DNA of 64,000 nt, from positions 97,178 through 161,177 of the forward strand of contig CALGLU010000041.1 of assembly GCA_937959275.1 (NCBI GenBank), read 5' to 3'. Of the stretch, positions 18,741 to 28,847 are shown in pieces; position 1 is the first letter of the stretch; every line of letters begins with the position of its first letter. Made by a program: the position numbers and the translations under genes. The notes beneath the pieces were generated by a model. That model saw nothing but the letters and a program-made list of their open reading frames with translations, did no database searches and had not been told where the DNA came from. Origin of the DNA: an uncultured Saprospiraceae bacterium. Its GTDB lineage: Bacteria > Bacteroidota > Bacteroidia > Chitinophagales > Saprospiraceae.

Positions 18741-20219
18741 CTATGTTATTTTAGTTAAGAACTCTTCTGCATGTTTTAGATGAGTATTTCTTTTTTCTGG
18801 AGACATTCGATTCAGCGAATAATACATCATCGATGTTCTTGGGTTCGCTTTAAAAAAATCTTGATGTTTATGGACGAAGCGCCAGAAGAGTCCATTCCAG
18901 GTATCCTGCCATGGACCGGGTTTATAATTACTCATTTTTTTTATGTAATTCGCTCCACCGATGTAAGGTTTTGTCGCGAATGTTCCACCATCAGAAAATT
19001 GGCTCATCCCATATACATTCGGTACCATCACCCAGTCATATGCGTCAATAAATAACTCCATGAACCATTGATAGACTTGATCTGGATGAAATTCACACAA
19101 GAGCATGAAATTACCTAACACCATAAGTCTCTCGATATGATGGCAATAACCAGTTTTTAATACTCTTTGAATCGTATCGTCTATAGGATCTATCCCTGTA
19201 CTGCCATCGTAAAAACACTTTGGAATAGGCTTTTCAAAATTCCAAAAGTTTTGAGTTCTAGAGTAACTGCCTTTGCACTCATACATGCCTCTCATAAATT
19301 CGCGCCAACCAATAATTTGTCTAATAAATCCCTCTGTTGAATTTATTGGGATATTATTTTTGTCAGCAAAAGATAAACTGTGATCAACTATGTGATATGG
19401 CAACAGTAAGCCAACATTGAGAAGGGGAGAAAGTAAACTATGATTTAGATAAGATTGATGTTTGACTATTGCATCTTCGTAACTACCAAATTCATGAAGT
19501 CTATAGTCTAAGAACTGGATAAACCAATCTTGAGCTTGTCTATGATTAATCGGATAAATTGGATCTGTCGTTATTTCTCCATAATTGTCTTTAAAGTGAG
19601 TGTAGGTATAGTTTACTGCTTCAGACCAATACTGACATGATTGTGGAAAATGAATAGTTGGCGGAGTTTTCCCTTTCGGATATTTTTTTCTGTTTTCGGT
19701 ATCATAGGTCCATTTTCCTCCAATTGGTTTCTGGTCATCATCTAATAGGATATCAAGACGTTTTCTTTGTTGTTTATAGAAGGTCGTCTGAAAAAACGAC
19801 TTTTTATCTGCTCTGAAGAAAGATGCTAGATCTTCTTTTGTATTTAAAAAGGAAGGGCTATCAAAAATATTTAATTGTATAGAACCTAGATGTTTCTTTA
19901 TTCTTTTTTCAAGCCAATTGTCTATTGGGTCGATGATGTTTATTTCTGTGACTTTTTCACTGATGAGTGTGTCAATACATAATCTTATATCTGAAAGTTG
20001 ATTTGTAGATTCTATGTAATGAACGTTTATACTGAGACCTTCAACATAAGCTTGATAACTCTTCATAGAAGCTCTATGAAATGCAATTTTTTGTTTGTGA
20101 AAGTTATATTGTTTAAAGAAAAGATATTCCTCTATTAAATATACGTCATGTCCATTTTTGAGTAAAGGACTTTCAGCAAAGAGTTGGTGTGGAAATATAA
20201 GGTTAATTGTTTGACTCAC
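18741..20219 (-). CDS. Photolyase-related protein (DPRP / cryptochrome-photolyase family), Fe-S cysteines missing
   Basis: Member of the deoxyribodipyrimidine photolyase-related family that includes bacterial (6-4) photolyases such as Agrobacterium PhrB; these bind FAD and repair UV lesions in light. Seen: the N-terminal LIFPHQLF domain (residues 8-15), GWREFMRGMYE, TGYCHHIERLMVLGNF with the paired histidines of the active site, and PNVYGMSQFSDGG followed by TKPYIGGANYIKKMS. The segment after this (from about residue 432, YKPGPWQDTWNGLFW) should hold the CxxC...C ligands of the family's 4Fe-4S cluster but contains no cysteine, and GIDP stands where the first ligand is expected. The start is GTG, overlapping the DUF2256 gene by 17 bases, so the two are surely coupled. 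492 residues, near family length. Confidence 0.87.
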   Translation of the reverse strand: MSQTINLIFPHQLFAESPLLKNGHDVYLIEEYLFFKQYNFHKQKIAFHRASMKSYQAYVEGLSINVHYIESTNQLSDIRLCIDTLISEKVTEINIIDPIDNWLEKRIKKHLGSIQLNIFDSPSFLNTKEDLASFFRADKKSFFQTTFYKQQRKRLDILLDDDQKPIGGKWTYDTENRKKYPKGKTPPTIHFPQSCQYWSEAVNYTYTHFKDNYGEITTDPIYPINHRQAQDWFIQFLDYRLHEFGSYEDAIVKHQSYLNHSLLSPLLNVGLLLPYHIVDHSLSFADKNNIPINSTEGFIRQIIGWREFMRGMYECKGSYSRTQNFWNFEKPIPKCFYDGSTGIDPIDDTIQRVLKTGYCHHIERLMVLGNFMLLCEFHPDQVYQWFMELFIDAYDWVMVPNVYGMSQFSDGGTFATKPYIGGANYIKKMSNYKPGPWQDTWNGLFWRFVHKHQDFFKANPRTSMMYYSLNRMSPEKRNTHLKHAEEFLTKIT

Positions 20220-20349
20220 GATTTTTATTGCGTCTACATTTTTCGCTACAATACTTTACGTCGTCCCAGTTCTTTTGCCACTTTTTACGCCAATTAAATG
20301 GACGGTTGCATAGCACACATAATTTAAAAGGCAAATCACTTTTCTTCAT
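20203..20349 (-). CDS. DUF2256 family zinc-ribbon-like small protein
   Basis: A 48-residue protein too short for most gene finders. It shows the DUF2256 signature: CVLCNRPFNWRKKWQKNWDD, then VKYCSEKCRRNK. Two CxxC-type cysteine pairs suggest zinc binding. DUF2256 genes are commonly found next to photolyase-related genes, and here the last 17 bases overlap the start of one. Function unknown; the coupling argues for a role in the same light or DNA-damage response. Upstream lies about 460 bases of non-coding sequence. Confidence 0.85.
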   Translation of the reverse strand: MKKSDLPFKLCVLCNRPFNWRKKWQKNWDDVKYCSEKCRRNKNRESNN

Positions 20350-20752
20350 GAAATAGATAAACAAGCTCTTTGGGAAATTGTTCTTAAGTCTCGAAGATTT
20401 GAGTTTGATGTATAGCTAGTGCTTTGTCAAATATATATTGACTTGTTGAATTTGAGTGTAGTTTGTGCATGAACTAGGCGCAGGTTTGGTCTGATAGCCA
20501 AGTGTCTCAAGCACTAAATAAATGGTTGTATGAAAGCAGTTATTTTCGTCTACTCAAGGCACAGGTTCGCTTTGATAACCATAGCTATCAAGGCCGGTTC
20601 TGTAACGCAGAGAAGGCGGAAAAGAACAATTTAATATGGCTGTATATTTAGTTCATGAGGCACTAACTATCAAGGCCGGTTCTGTAACGACGTTCATGTG
20701 CAAAATACGCCAAAAGCACTAGTCAATTTTATTTTGACAAACCACTAGAATA
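20350..20752. other. Non-coding region between DUF2256 and gyrB with degenerate repeats
   Basis: No supported gene. The first part (20350-20476) should carry the promoter of the leftward DUF2256-photolyase pair. The rest is dominated by a repeat with a period of about 82 bases (listed separately). At the right end lies the gyrB terminator. Confidence 0.5.
20477..20689. repeat. Degenerate repeat with about 82-base period
   Basis: A perfect 23-base direct repeat starting CTATCAAGG and ending CTGTAACG lies at 20585-20607 and 20667-20689 (offset 82). A second pair, GGCGCAGGTTTGGTCTGATA... at 20477-20499 and GGCACAGGTTCGCTTTGATA... at 20558-20580, matches at 17 of 23 bases with offset 81. The similar offsets suggest an old tandem duplication of one unit. 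Nature unknown. Confidence 0.6.
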
Positions 20753-20785
20753 AAAATGGCTACCTATTCAATAGGTAGCCATTTT
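20753..20785. terminator. gyrB terminator
   Basis: Perfect 15-bp stem AAAATGGCTACCTAT / ATAGGTAGCCATTTT with a 3-base loop, 28 bases after the gyrB stop. On the minus strand it ends in a T-rich run. It would also block rightward transcription. Confidence 0.88.
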
Positions 20786-20813
20786 CTTAATTATAGTTTA
20801 AGCCAATCTCTTT

Positions 20814-22790
<1,977 letters not shown>

Positions 22791-22882
22791 TTAACGGCTC
22801 TTTTTCTTTGATTTTGGTGGATAAAGGGTTAATTATGAGGAACTTTTGTAGTATTAAATTTAATTATACTCGTTTGAGTTTA

Positions 22883-23305
22883 ATGAACACGAAAAGCTAT
22901 ATCATTCAAGCTGAAAACCAGCTGCTTTCAATAGCTGAGTCGATTTTACAATCTGACCTAAACAACAGGATTTTCTGCTTTTATGGCGACTTAGGTGCAG
23001 GAAAAACGAGCTTTATCAAGGCATTTGGTCAGTGTCTTCAGATTCAAGATTCGATTGTTAGCCCCACATATTCAATTATTAACGAATATGAGGGCAAAAC
23101 GGGACTGATTTACCACATGGATCTGTATCGACTTAATTCGCTAGAAGAGGCATTTAACATCGGTATTGAAGATTATTTATATAGCGGTCAATATAACTTT
23201 ATAGAATGGCCAGAGTTGATCGATACGATCCTTCCTAATCATCATAAAATCAAAATAGAACAGGAAGCTCAATCCACTCGAAAAATTGTACATTTATATA
23301 ACTAG
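22883..23305 (+). CDS. tsaE: tRNA threonylcarbamoyladenosine biosynthesis ATPase TsaE
   Basis: ATPase that works with TsaB and TsaD to place threonylcarbamoyl on A37 of ANN-decoding tRNAs. Motifs: Walker A FYGDLGAGKTSFIKAF, SPTYSIINEYEG, IYHMDLYRL, a Glu-rich helix and FIEWPELI. The open frame extends upstream to 22775, but the ATG at 22883 (MNTKSYIIQAENQL) gives the normal 140-residue length and leaves room for the gyrB promoter region. ald follows after 20 bases, a pairing often seen in Bacteroidota. Confidence 0.92.
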   Translation: MNTKSYIIQAENQLLSIAESILQSDLNNRIFCFYGDLGAGKTSFIKAFGQCLQIQDSIVSPTYSIINEYEGKTGLIYHMDLYRLNSLEEAFNIGIEDYLYSGQYNFIEWPELIDTILPNHHKIKIEQEAQSTRKIVHLYN

Positions 23306-23325
23306 CATTTAAATACCAAGCGTGT

Positions 23326-24552
23326 ATGGATGAATCTGTAAAGAACTATCGCTTCTCCACTTTTTTTTCTAAAGGTCAATACGAGACTCAGGTAGATACC
23401 CTTGAAGTTGGCCTTTCAGACCACAATATCTCCATTGGTATACCTGCCGAAAAGGACTCTAATGAACATCGAGTACCGATAGTGCCACCTTCGATCAGAA
23501 CAATCACCGGATATGGACACAAGGTTGTTGTAGAGAATAACGCTGGAAAAGACTCGAGTTATGATGACCACCATTACAGCGAAGCTGGTGCAATGTTAAC
23601 TGATATAAAGACTGTGTATGAATCAGATATTATCATTAAAGCGTCTCCTCCATCATTGGATGAGTTAGATTATCTAAAACCAGATCAGATCCTCATTACG
23701 CCCTTACACATGCCTGTTGTGAATGAGGCATATCTCCAAAAACTGATGTCAAAAAAGGTAGTAGCTCTTTCGTTTAGCATGTATCGTGCAGAAGATGGCT
23801 CTTACCCGATTATCAAAATCCATAGCGAAATAGCTGGTAAGAGCGCAATTTTGACAGCTGCAGAACTGCTTAATAATTTAAATGGCGGGCGAGGTGCATT
23901 ATTAGGTAGTGTAGTCGGTGTCCCACCAGCTAAAGTTTTAATCATTGGTGCTGGGGTGGTTGGCGAATATGCTACTAAGACGGCGATTGCCTTAGGGGCT
24001 TCTGTGCGCATTTTTGATAATGATATTAATAAATTGAGTCGTATACAAGCACGTGTTGGCAGACACTTACACACTTCATCACTGAATCCCGAATACTTGG
24101 CTTATCAGCTAATGAGTGCCGATGTTGTAATAGGAGCTGTGCATTCTAAGACTGGACGGTCTCCTGTCGTTGTGACGGAAGAGATGGTTAGCCATATGAA
24201 ACCAGGCTCTGTGATCATAGATGTATGCATTGACCAAGGTGGCTGTATCGAGACCTCTGAAATGACAACCCATTCGAGTCCAACGGTTATTAAACACGAT
24301 GTGATTCATTATGGTGTACCAAATATTGCTTCGAAAGTTGCTAGAACCGCCTCTCAAGCCATGAGTAATATTCTGACACCTTTGATCTTGAAAATGGGAA
24401 GTAAAAAAGATATAAATCAACTCTTGTACGAATATGGCGGCATCCGTAATGCGGTGTATGTCTACAAAGGACGAATGACGAATGAATATTTAGCCAAGCG
24501 ATTTAAAATTAAACATACTGCATTGGAATTGTTATTGACGGCGAGTTTGTAA
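23326..24552 (+). CDS. ald: Alanine dehydrogenase / PNT-type dehydrogenase
   Basis: NAD-dependent oxidative deamination of L-alanine to pyruvate and ammonia, or the reverse. Motifs: GIPAEKDSNEHRVPIVPPS (substrate-binding Arg and Lys region), ITPLHMP (catalytic His), the Rossmann motif IIGAGVVGEYATKTAIALGA, DVVIGAVHS, and VIIDVCIDQGGCIETS. 408 residues, longer than the roughly 370 of Bacillus Ald because of an N-terminal extension of about 35 residues (DESVKNYRFSTFFSKGQY); this form is common in Bacteroidota. It is probably co-transcribed with tsaE. Confidence 0.9.
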   Translation: MDESVKNYRFSTFFSKGQYETQVDTLEVGLSDHNISIGIPAEKDSNEHRVPIVPPSIRTITGYGHKVVVENNAGKDSSYDDHHYSEAGAMLTDIKTVYESDIIIKASPPSLDELDYLKPDQILITPLHMPVVNEAYLQKLMSKKVVALSFSMYRAEDGSYPIIKIHSEIAGKSAILTAAELLNNLNGGRGALLGSVVGVPPAKVLIIGAGVVGEYATKTAIALGASVRIFDNDINKLSRIQARVGRHLHTSSLNPEYLAYQLMSADVVIGAVHSKTGRSPVVVTEEMVSHMKPGSVIIDVCIDQGGCIETSEMTTHSSPTVIKHDVIHYGVPNIASKVARTASQAMSNILTPLILKMGSKKDINQLLYEYGGIRNAVYVYKGRMTNEYLAKRFKIKHTALELLLTASL

Positions 24553-24593
24553 TGATTTAGTAGAATTAGCATTGAAATAAACTTTACAATGGC

Positions 24594-25058
24594 ATGAACA
24601 TCAAAATTGTCGAAAGTAAATCAGATATTTTTACGTTAAGAAATTTCCTTTTAATCTTGGTAATTGTACTATTTAGCTTAACCCAGCTTATGGATTTGCC
24701 TGACAGTGTTCAATTCTTTTCAATGATCGCTTATATGCTTTTATTGGGTCTATCTTTAACTGGAATCTTGGAAAGATCTCATAGTTTAAAGTGGAATGAT
24801 AAAACTGAAGCTATAGAGGTGTTAAAGTTAAATGGAGGAAGCATATTTAATCTAAAGTTTAGTGATATCACAAAGGCTTCTGCATTTAATAATATCCTGA
24901 CACTGCGATTAAAAAAGATTACATGGACTGGCAAGTTTGTTTTTATGAAAAAGCATTTTAACTTATCCGAGTATAATCATAATGATAAACTTGAATTATA
25001 TAAATTTATAGCGACTAATATTAATCAATTAGAGGGAGATTTAGTTAAGATACAATAG
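24594..25058 (+). CDS. Hypothetical membrane protein with two N-terminal helices
   Basis: 154 residues. Two adjacent membrane helices (about residues 17-33, FLLILVIVLFSLTQLMD, and 42-58, FSMIAYMLLLGLSLTGI) are followed by a soluble, Lys-rich beta-type domain (residues 60-154) that resembles a PH-like fold in pattern only. I do not recognise a family. It is followed 18 bases later by an exported protein gene, so the two may form one unit. Confidence 0.6.
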   Translation: MNIKIVESKSDIFTLRNFLLILVIVLFSLTQLMDLPDSVQFFSMIAYMLLLGLSLTGILERSHSLKWNDKTEAIEVLKLNGGSIFNLKFSDITKASAFNNILTLRLKKITWTGKFVFMKKHFNLSEYNHNDKLELYKFIATNINQLEGDLVKIQ

Positions 25059-25076
25059 ACTTTAAAAATTACATTC

Positions 25077-25787
25077 ATGAGAAACTTTATGCTGTTATTT
25101 ATTTTCACGTTTTGTGTAGTCTCTATTTATGGTCAAAGTTTTATCGGAGCTTGGGAAGGGGACCATACTTCTGAAGATGGAGACAATGTAAAAAGTGTTG
25201 TTATTTTTTCAGACGGATATCAAGTGATGACAAACTATGATGCGACGACTGGCAAATTTATGGATACAAATGGAGGCACCTGGCTATTAGATGGTGATAC
25301 GATGACGGAGACTGTAGAATTCGATTCTAAAAATCCAGATCGAGTTGGAACTGAAGTGAGCTTTAAAGTCTATATCAATGATGATGAGATGGGGATTGTT
25401 GGTCGTGATCTAAAAATGAAACGAATAGATGATGGCACTCCAGGGGATTTGCATGGTGCTTGGCTTATGTCAGGTCGGGTTAGAGATGGCAAAACACAAT
25501 CTAGGGATACGAACAGGCCCAGAAAAACAATGAAAATTTTATCAGGTACACGCTTCCAATGGATAGCTTACAATACTGAAACGAAGGAATTCAAAGGAAC
25601 AGGTGGAGGTACATACACAACGGTCAATGGAGAGTACACGGAAAACATAAAATTCTTCTCAAGGGATGATACGAGAGCAGGGCAAAGTTTAAAATTTAAT
25701 TATGAACTAATTGATGGTGCATGGCATCACTCGGGTTTGTCTAGCAAAGGAAACCCGATTCACGAAATTTGGAGCGTGCGCGAATAG
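25077..25787 (+). CDS. Hypothetical exported protein with two lipocalin-like repeats
   Basis: 236 residues with a signal peptide (MRNFMLLFIFTFCVVSIYGQ). Two similar beta-rich halves follow (about residues 21-118 and 124-236). Each begins with a GAW motif (FIGAWEGDH; LHGAWLMSG), has a central TGKF / TKEFKGTGG element, and has a T-E-N/E-x-F/E strand (DTMTETVEFDSK; GEYTENIKFFSRDD). It looks like a duplicated lipocalin-like or DUF4488-type domain of Bacteroidota. Role unknown; periplasmic. Confidence 0.65.
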   Translation: MRNFMLLFIFTFCVVSIYGQSFIGAWEGDHTSEDGDNVKSVVIFSDGYQVMTNYDATTGKFMDTNGGTWLLDGDTMTETVEFDSKNPDRVGTEVSFKVYINDDEMGIVGRDLKMKRIDDGTPGDLHGAWLMSGRVRDGKTQSRDTNRPRKTMKILSGTRFQWIAYNTETKEFKGTGGGTYTTVNGEYTENIKFFSRDDTRAGQSLKFNYELIDGAWHHSGLSSKGNPIHEIWSVRE

Positions 25788-25806
25788 GGGAGGTGTGAAT
25801 ACCATA

Positions 25807-26307
25807 TTATTTAAAGTAATAGGGCCACAGCAATCCATCCAATAATAGAGTATGTCCAATAAACCCTAATACACCAATTAAAGCGAAAAGGTATATAGAA
25901 GATTGTTGAACTTTAAATTCTTTTTTCATTCTCATGTAAATAAGAATAGCACCAACAGCAACAAGTATAAGAACAAGTCTGATGACCAACCACAGCAGTT
26001 CGTTGGGATTATTGATGTAAGACACTGTCAACGGCATCCACATAATCGAAGGCACTAAAATGAATACATAAGGAAGGATGTAGCGCTTTGGATCAGCGGA
26101 TTTAAAAACAGTTAAATAGGTGAATGGAAAAAATCCAATTGTGGCGATCAGCATGCCAATCGGATAATAGATTTTTATATGTTCAGGAATGTTGCCCCAT
26201 AAAGCATCGATGCCTTTTGTGTTGTATTGGGCCGCGATGTAGTAGCTGAGCAAAACACAAGGGCCTAGAATGGCGATAATTGAAATGAGCTTATTACGAT
26301 CCGACAT
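25807..26307 (-). CDS. Hypothetical multi-pass membrane protein
   Basis: 166 residues with about five predicted transmembrane helices (IIAILGPCVLLSYYIAAQY; YPIGMLIATIGFFPFTYLT; YILPYVFILVPSIMWM; LLWLVIRLVLILVAVGAILIY; YLFALIGVLGFIGHTLLLD). It has no catalytic motif and I do not recognise the family. It is convergent with the exported protein gene (stops 19 bases apart) and has no obvious operon partner. Confidence 0.65.
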   Translation of the reverse strand: MSDRNKLISIIAILGPCVLLSYYIAAQYNTKGIDALWGNIPEHIKIYYPIGMLIATIGFFPFTYLTVFKSADPKRYILPYVFILVPSIMWMPLTVSYINNPNELLWLVIRLVLILVAVGAILIYMRMKKEFKVQQSSIYLFALIGVLGFIGHTLLLDGLLWPYYFK

Positions 26308-26450
26308 GTTGTATTAAGTCCAAATCTGCTAAATTGTTCAAATATCCAAACTATATTATTTCTCCTTAAGGGATTTATGAGACGGATTTTAATTAATCCG
26401 CATCCCAGCTTCCTCAAGTAGGAAAACAGTGTTGTTTCTTAACGAATTAC

Positions 26451-26510
26451 AAATCCACAAATCACAAATCCACAAACCACAAATCCACAAATCACAAATC
26501 AACAAATCAC
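26451..26510. repeat. Tandem 15-base repeat after ilvA
   Basis: Four consecutive 15-base units, each an AAATCCAC-type octamer plus an AAATCAC-type heptamer (variants AAACCAC and AAATCAAC). They end five bases from the ilvA stop codon. There is no coding frame, and no hairpin-type terminator is visible here. Confidence 0.85.
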
Positions 26511-26514
26511 AAAC

Positions 26515-27771
26515 TCAAATCAACATCTCAAATAACATGGGATTATTGTTCAAGTGTTCATATTTGATGTCTGCCTCATCCATTCGTAAGAGCAAGGATT
26601 GAAAATCGTCTTTATGCTGTAATTCTATACCAACGAGTGCTGGTCCACTTTCTCGATTGTTCTTCTTGGTGTATTCAAAGTGAGCAATATCATCATTTGG
26701 ACCTAGTACATTCAGAAATTCTTTTAAGGCACCTGCCCGCTGCGGAAAGCGAATAACAAAATAATGTTTCTTGCCTTCGTATAACAAGGACCGCTCTTTG
26801 ATCTCCTCTGTTCTCGTGATGTCATTATTGCCTCCGCTCAACACCGCAACGACATTTTTGCCCTTAATCTCATCGGCCAGATCATCTAATGCTGCTATGA
26901 CACTCGCACAAGCCGGCTCCACAACGATCGCTTCTTCATTATATAATTCTAGAATCTTAGTACACATTTTTCCTTCTGGGACCAAGATGACTCGATCCAC
27001 TATGTCTTTGCAGATGTCATAGGTGATGTCACCAATACTCTGGGTAGCAATCCCGTCTGCAAAGCCATCAATTCTCTCTAACACCTTGACACCGCCATGC
27101 TCCAAAGCTGCTTTCAATGATGGTGCTCCCTCTGCTTCGACAGCTATCAGTTTTGTGCTCGGACTTAAGACCTTAAAATAGGATCCAATCCCAGACATCA
27201 AGCCGCCACCACCAACTGACACAATCATATAATCGATGGGCTCTTCCATATCTTCTAAAATCTCTACACCGACAGTGCCTTGTCCAGCGATGATTTGACG
27301 ATCGTTGAATGGATGGATATAAGGAAGTTTAGATGAGTCTGATAATTGCTTTGCTTTGACCGATGATTCATCAAACGTGTCACCTTCTAATATAATCGTG
27401 ACGAAGTCTTTACCAAACTGTTTGACTTTATTGATTTTTTGATTTGGCGTTGTGCTAGGCATAAAGATCGTACCCTTGACCTTTAATATGGCACAAGCCA
27501 ATGCGACGCCTTGCGCATGATTGCCAGCGCTCGCACAGACGATCCCATGTTGAAGCTCTCCTTCAGTCATAGACTTCATTTTGTTGTACGCACCTCTGAT
27601 TTTGAAAGAACGAACAACCTGCATATCCTCTCGCTTAAGAAAGAGATTACAGTCAAATTGATCTGAAAGATTTTGGTTGCGAAGTAAAGGTGTTTTTATG
27701 GCAACGCCCTTGAGGCGTTGCCGTGCTGTCATGATATCTTCTACAGGAATGAGAGATGACTGTAAACTCAC
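26515..27771 (-). CDS. ilvA: Threonine ammonia-lyase (threonine dehydratase)
   Basis: PLP enzyme that converts threonine to 2-oxobutanoate, the first step to isoleucine. Motifs: FLKREDMQVVRSFKIRGAYN with the Schiff-base lysine, CASAGNHAQGVALAC, and the PLP phosphate loop VSVGGGGLMSGIG. The C-terminal part (from about residue 335, HYFVIRFPQRAGALKEF) is a single ACT-like regulatory domain, so this is the shorter biosynthetic form (418 residues). The chosen start is a GTG immediately after the ilvC stop; an ATG at 27732 is an alternative. Last gene of the ilv operon. Confidence 0.93.
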   Translation of the reverse strand: MSLQSSLIPVEDIMTARQRLKGVAIKTPLLRNQNLSDQFDCNLFLKREDMQVVRSFKIRGAYNKMKSMTEGELQHGIVCASAGNHAQGVALACAILKVKGTIFMPSTTPNQKINKVKQFGKDFVTIILEGDTFDESSVKAKQLSDSSKLPYIHPFNDRQIIAGQGTVGVEILEDMEEPIDYMIVSVGGGGLMSGIGSYFKVLSPSTKLIAVEAEGAPSLKAALEHGGVKVLERIDGFADGIATQSIGDITYDICKDIVDRVILVPEGKMCTKILELYNEEAIVVEPACASVIAALDDLADEIKGKNVVAVLSGGNNDITRTEEIKERSLLYEGKKHYFVIRFPQRAGALKEFLNVLGPNDDIAHFEYTKKNNRESGPALVGIELQHKDDFQSLLLRMDEADIKYEHLNNNPMLFEMLI

Positions 27772-28818
27772 CTACTTGTTTTGTGGACGTAAGCCTCTCA
27801 CAGTTCTTCCCGCTCTCCACATTTCTGACTCTCTTAATTCTTCTAATTCCTTTTCTAATTTTTCTCTGTAGTCTGCCTGACTATTACTATCGATTGATAG
27901 TTGTGCTTCATTTCCTGATTCGACACTATCATATAATTCTTCAAATACAGGACGTGTTGCATCTCTGAATTTTTTCCACCAATCCAAAGCGCCTCTCTGA
28001 GCAGTCGTCGAGCAGTTAGCATACATCCAGTCCATGCCGTTTTCTGCGATTAATGGGTAGAGTGATTCTGTAGCTTCTTCTACTGTCTCATTAAAGGCTT
28101 CAGAAGGGGAGTGGCCTCTACTTCTTAATAAATCATATTGAGCTGCAAATAATCCTTGAATAGCGCCCATTAATGTACCACGCTCACCCGTTAAATCAGA
28201 ATACACTTCTCTTTTGAATGTTGTTTCGAATAAATAGCCTGAACCAATGCCGATACCAAGAGCAACAACTTTTTCTCTAGCTTTACCAGTCGCATCTTGG
28301 AAGATCGCAAAGCTTGAGTTTAGTCCTTTCCCTGCTAAGAATAATCGTCGCAAACTTGTACCACTACCTTTTGGTGCAGCAAGAATAACATCAATATCTT
28401 CTGGCGGAATGATACCCGTTCTGTCTTTATATGTAATCCCAAAACCATGAGAAAAATAGAGTGATTTGCCTGCTGTTAAATATGGTTTTAGTGTCGGCCA
28501 AACAGAGATCTGTGCTGCGTCTGAAAGTAAATATTGAATGATTGTACCTTTTTCGGCAGCTTCTTCGATTGAGAATAAGGTCTCACCTGGCACCCAGCCA
28601 TCAGCAACAGCTTTGTCGTAGGTTTTAGAAGGACTTCGCTGACCGATAATCACATTAAATCCGTTATCTCTCAGATTTAAAGCCTGCCCAGGACCTTGGA
28701 CGCCATAACCAATAATTGCAATCGTTTCGTCTTTTAAGACCTCTCTTGCTTTGTCTAAAGGAAACTCTTCCCGAGTCACTACATTTTCTTCCTGCCCGCC
28801 AAAATTAAGTAATGCCAT
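27772..28818 (-). CDS. ilvC: Ketol-acid reductoisomerase
   Basis: Rearranges and reduces acetolactate and acetohydroxybutyrate to the dihydroxy acids of valine and isoleucine synthesis, with Mg2+ and NAD(P)H. Motifs: IIGYGVQGPGQALNLRDNG (Rossmann loop), IGQRSPSKTY (cofactor-phosphate contact region), FSHGFGI, VILAAPKGSGTSLRR, and SDLTGERGTLMGAIQGLF with the metal-binding Asp and Glu. 348 residues, the short class I form. The C-terminal tail is charged. It directly abuts ilvA and sits 29 bases after ilvN. Confidence 0.95.
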   Translation of the reverse strand: MALLNFGGQEENVVTREEFPLDKAREVLKDETIAIIGYGVQGPGQALNLRDNGFNVIIGQRSPSKTYDKAVADGWVPGETLFSIEEAAEKGTIIQYLLSDAAQISVWPTLKPYLTAGKSLYFSHGFGITYKDRTGIIPPEDIDVILAAPKGSGTSLRRLFLAGKGLNSSFAIFQDATGKAREKVVALGIGIGSGYLFETTFKREVYSDLTGERGTLMGAIQGLFAAQYDLLRSRGHSPSEAFNETVEEATESLYPLIAENGMDWMYANCSTTAQRGALDWWKKFRDATRPVFEELYDSVESGNEAQLSIDSNSQADYREKLEKELEELRESEMWRAGRTVRGLRPQNK

Positions 28819-28847
28819 TGTATTTGTATTTTAGTTTTGTTTTAAAA

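Noticed and set aside
20477..20689. CRISPR array
   Set aside because: Only two perfect repeat copies, diverged flanking units and no cas genes nearby.
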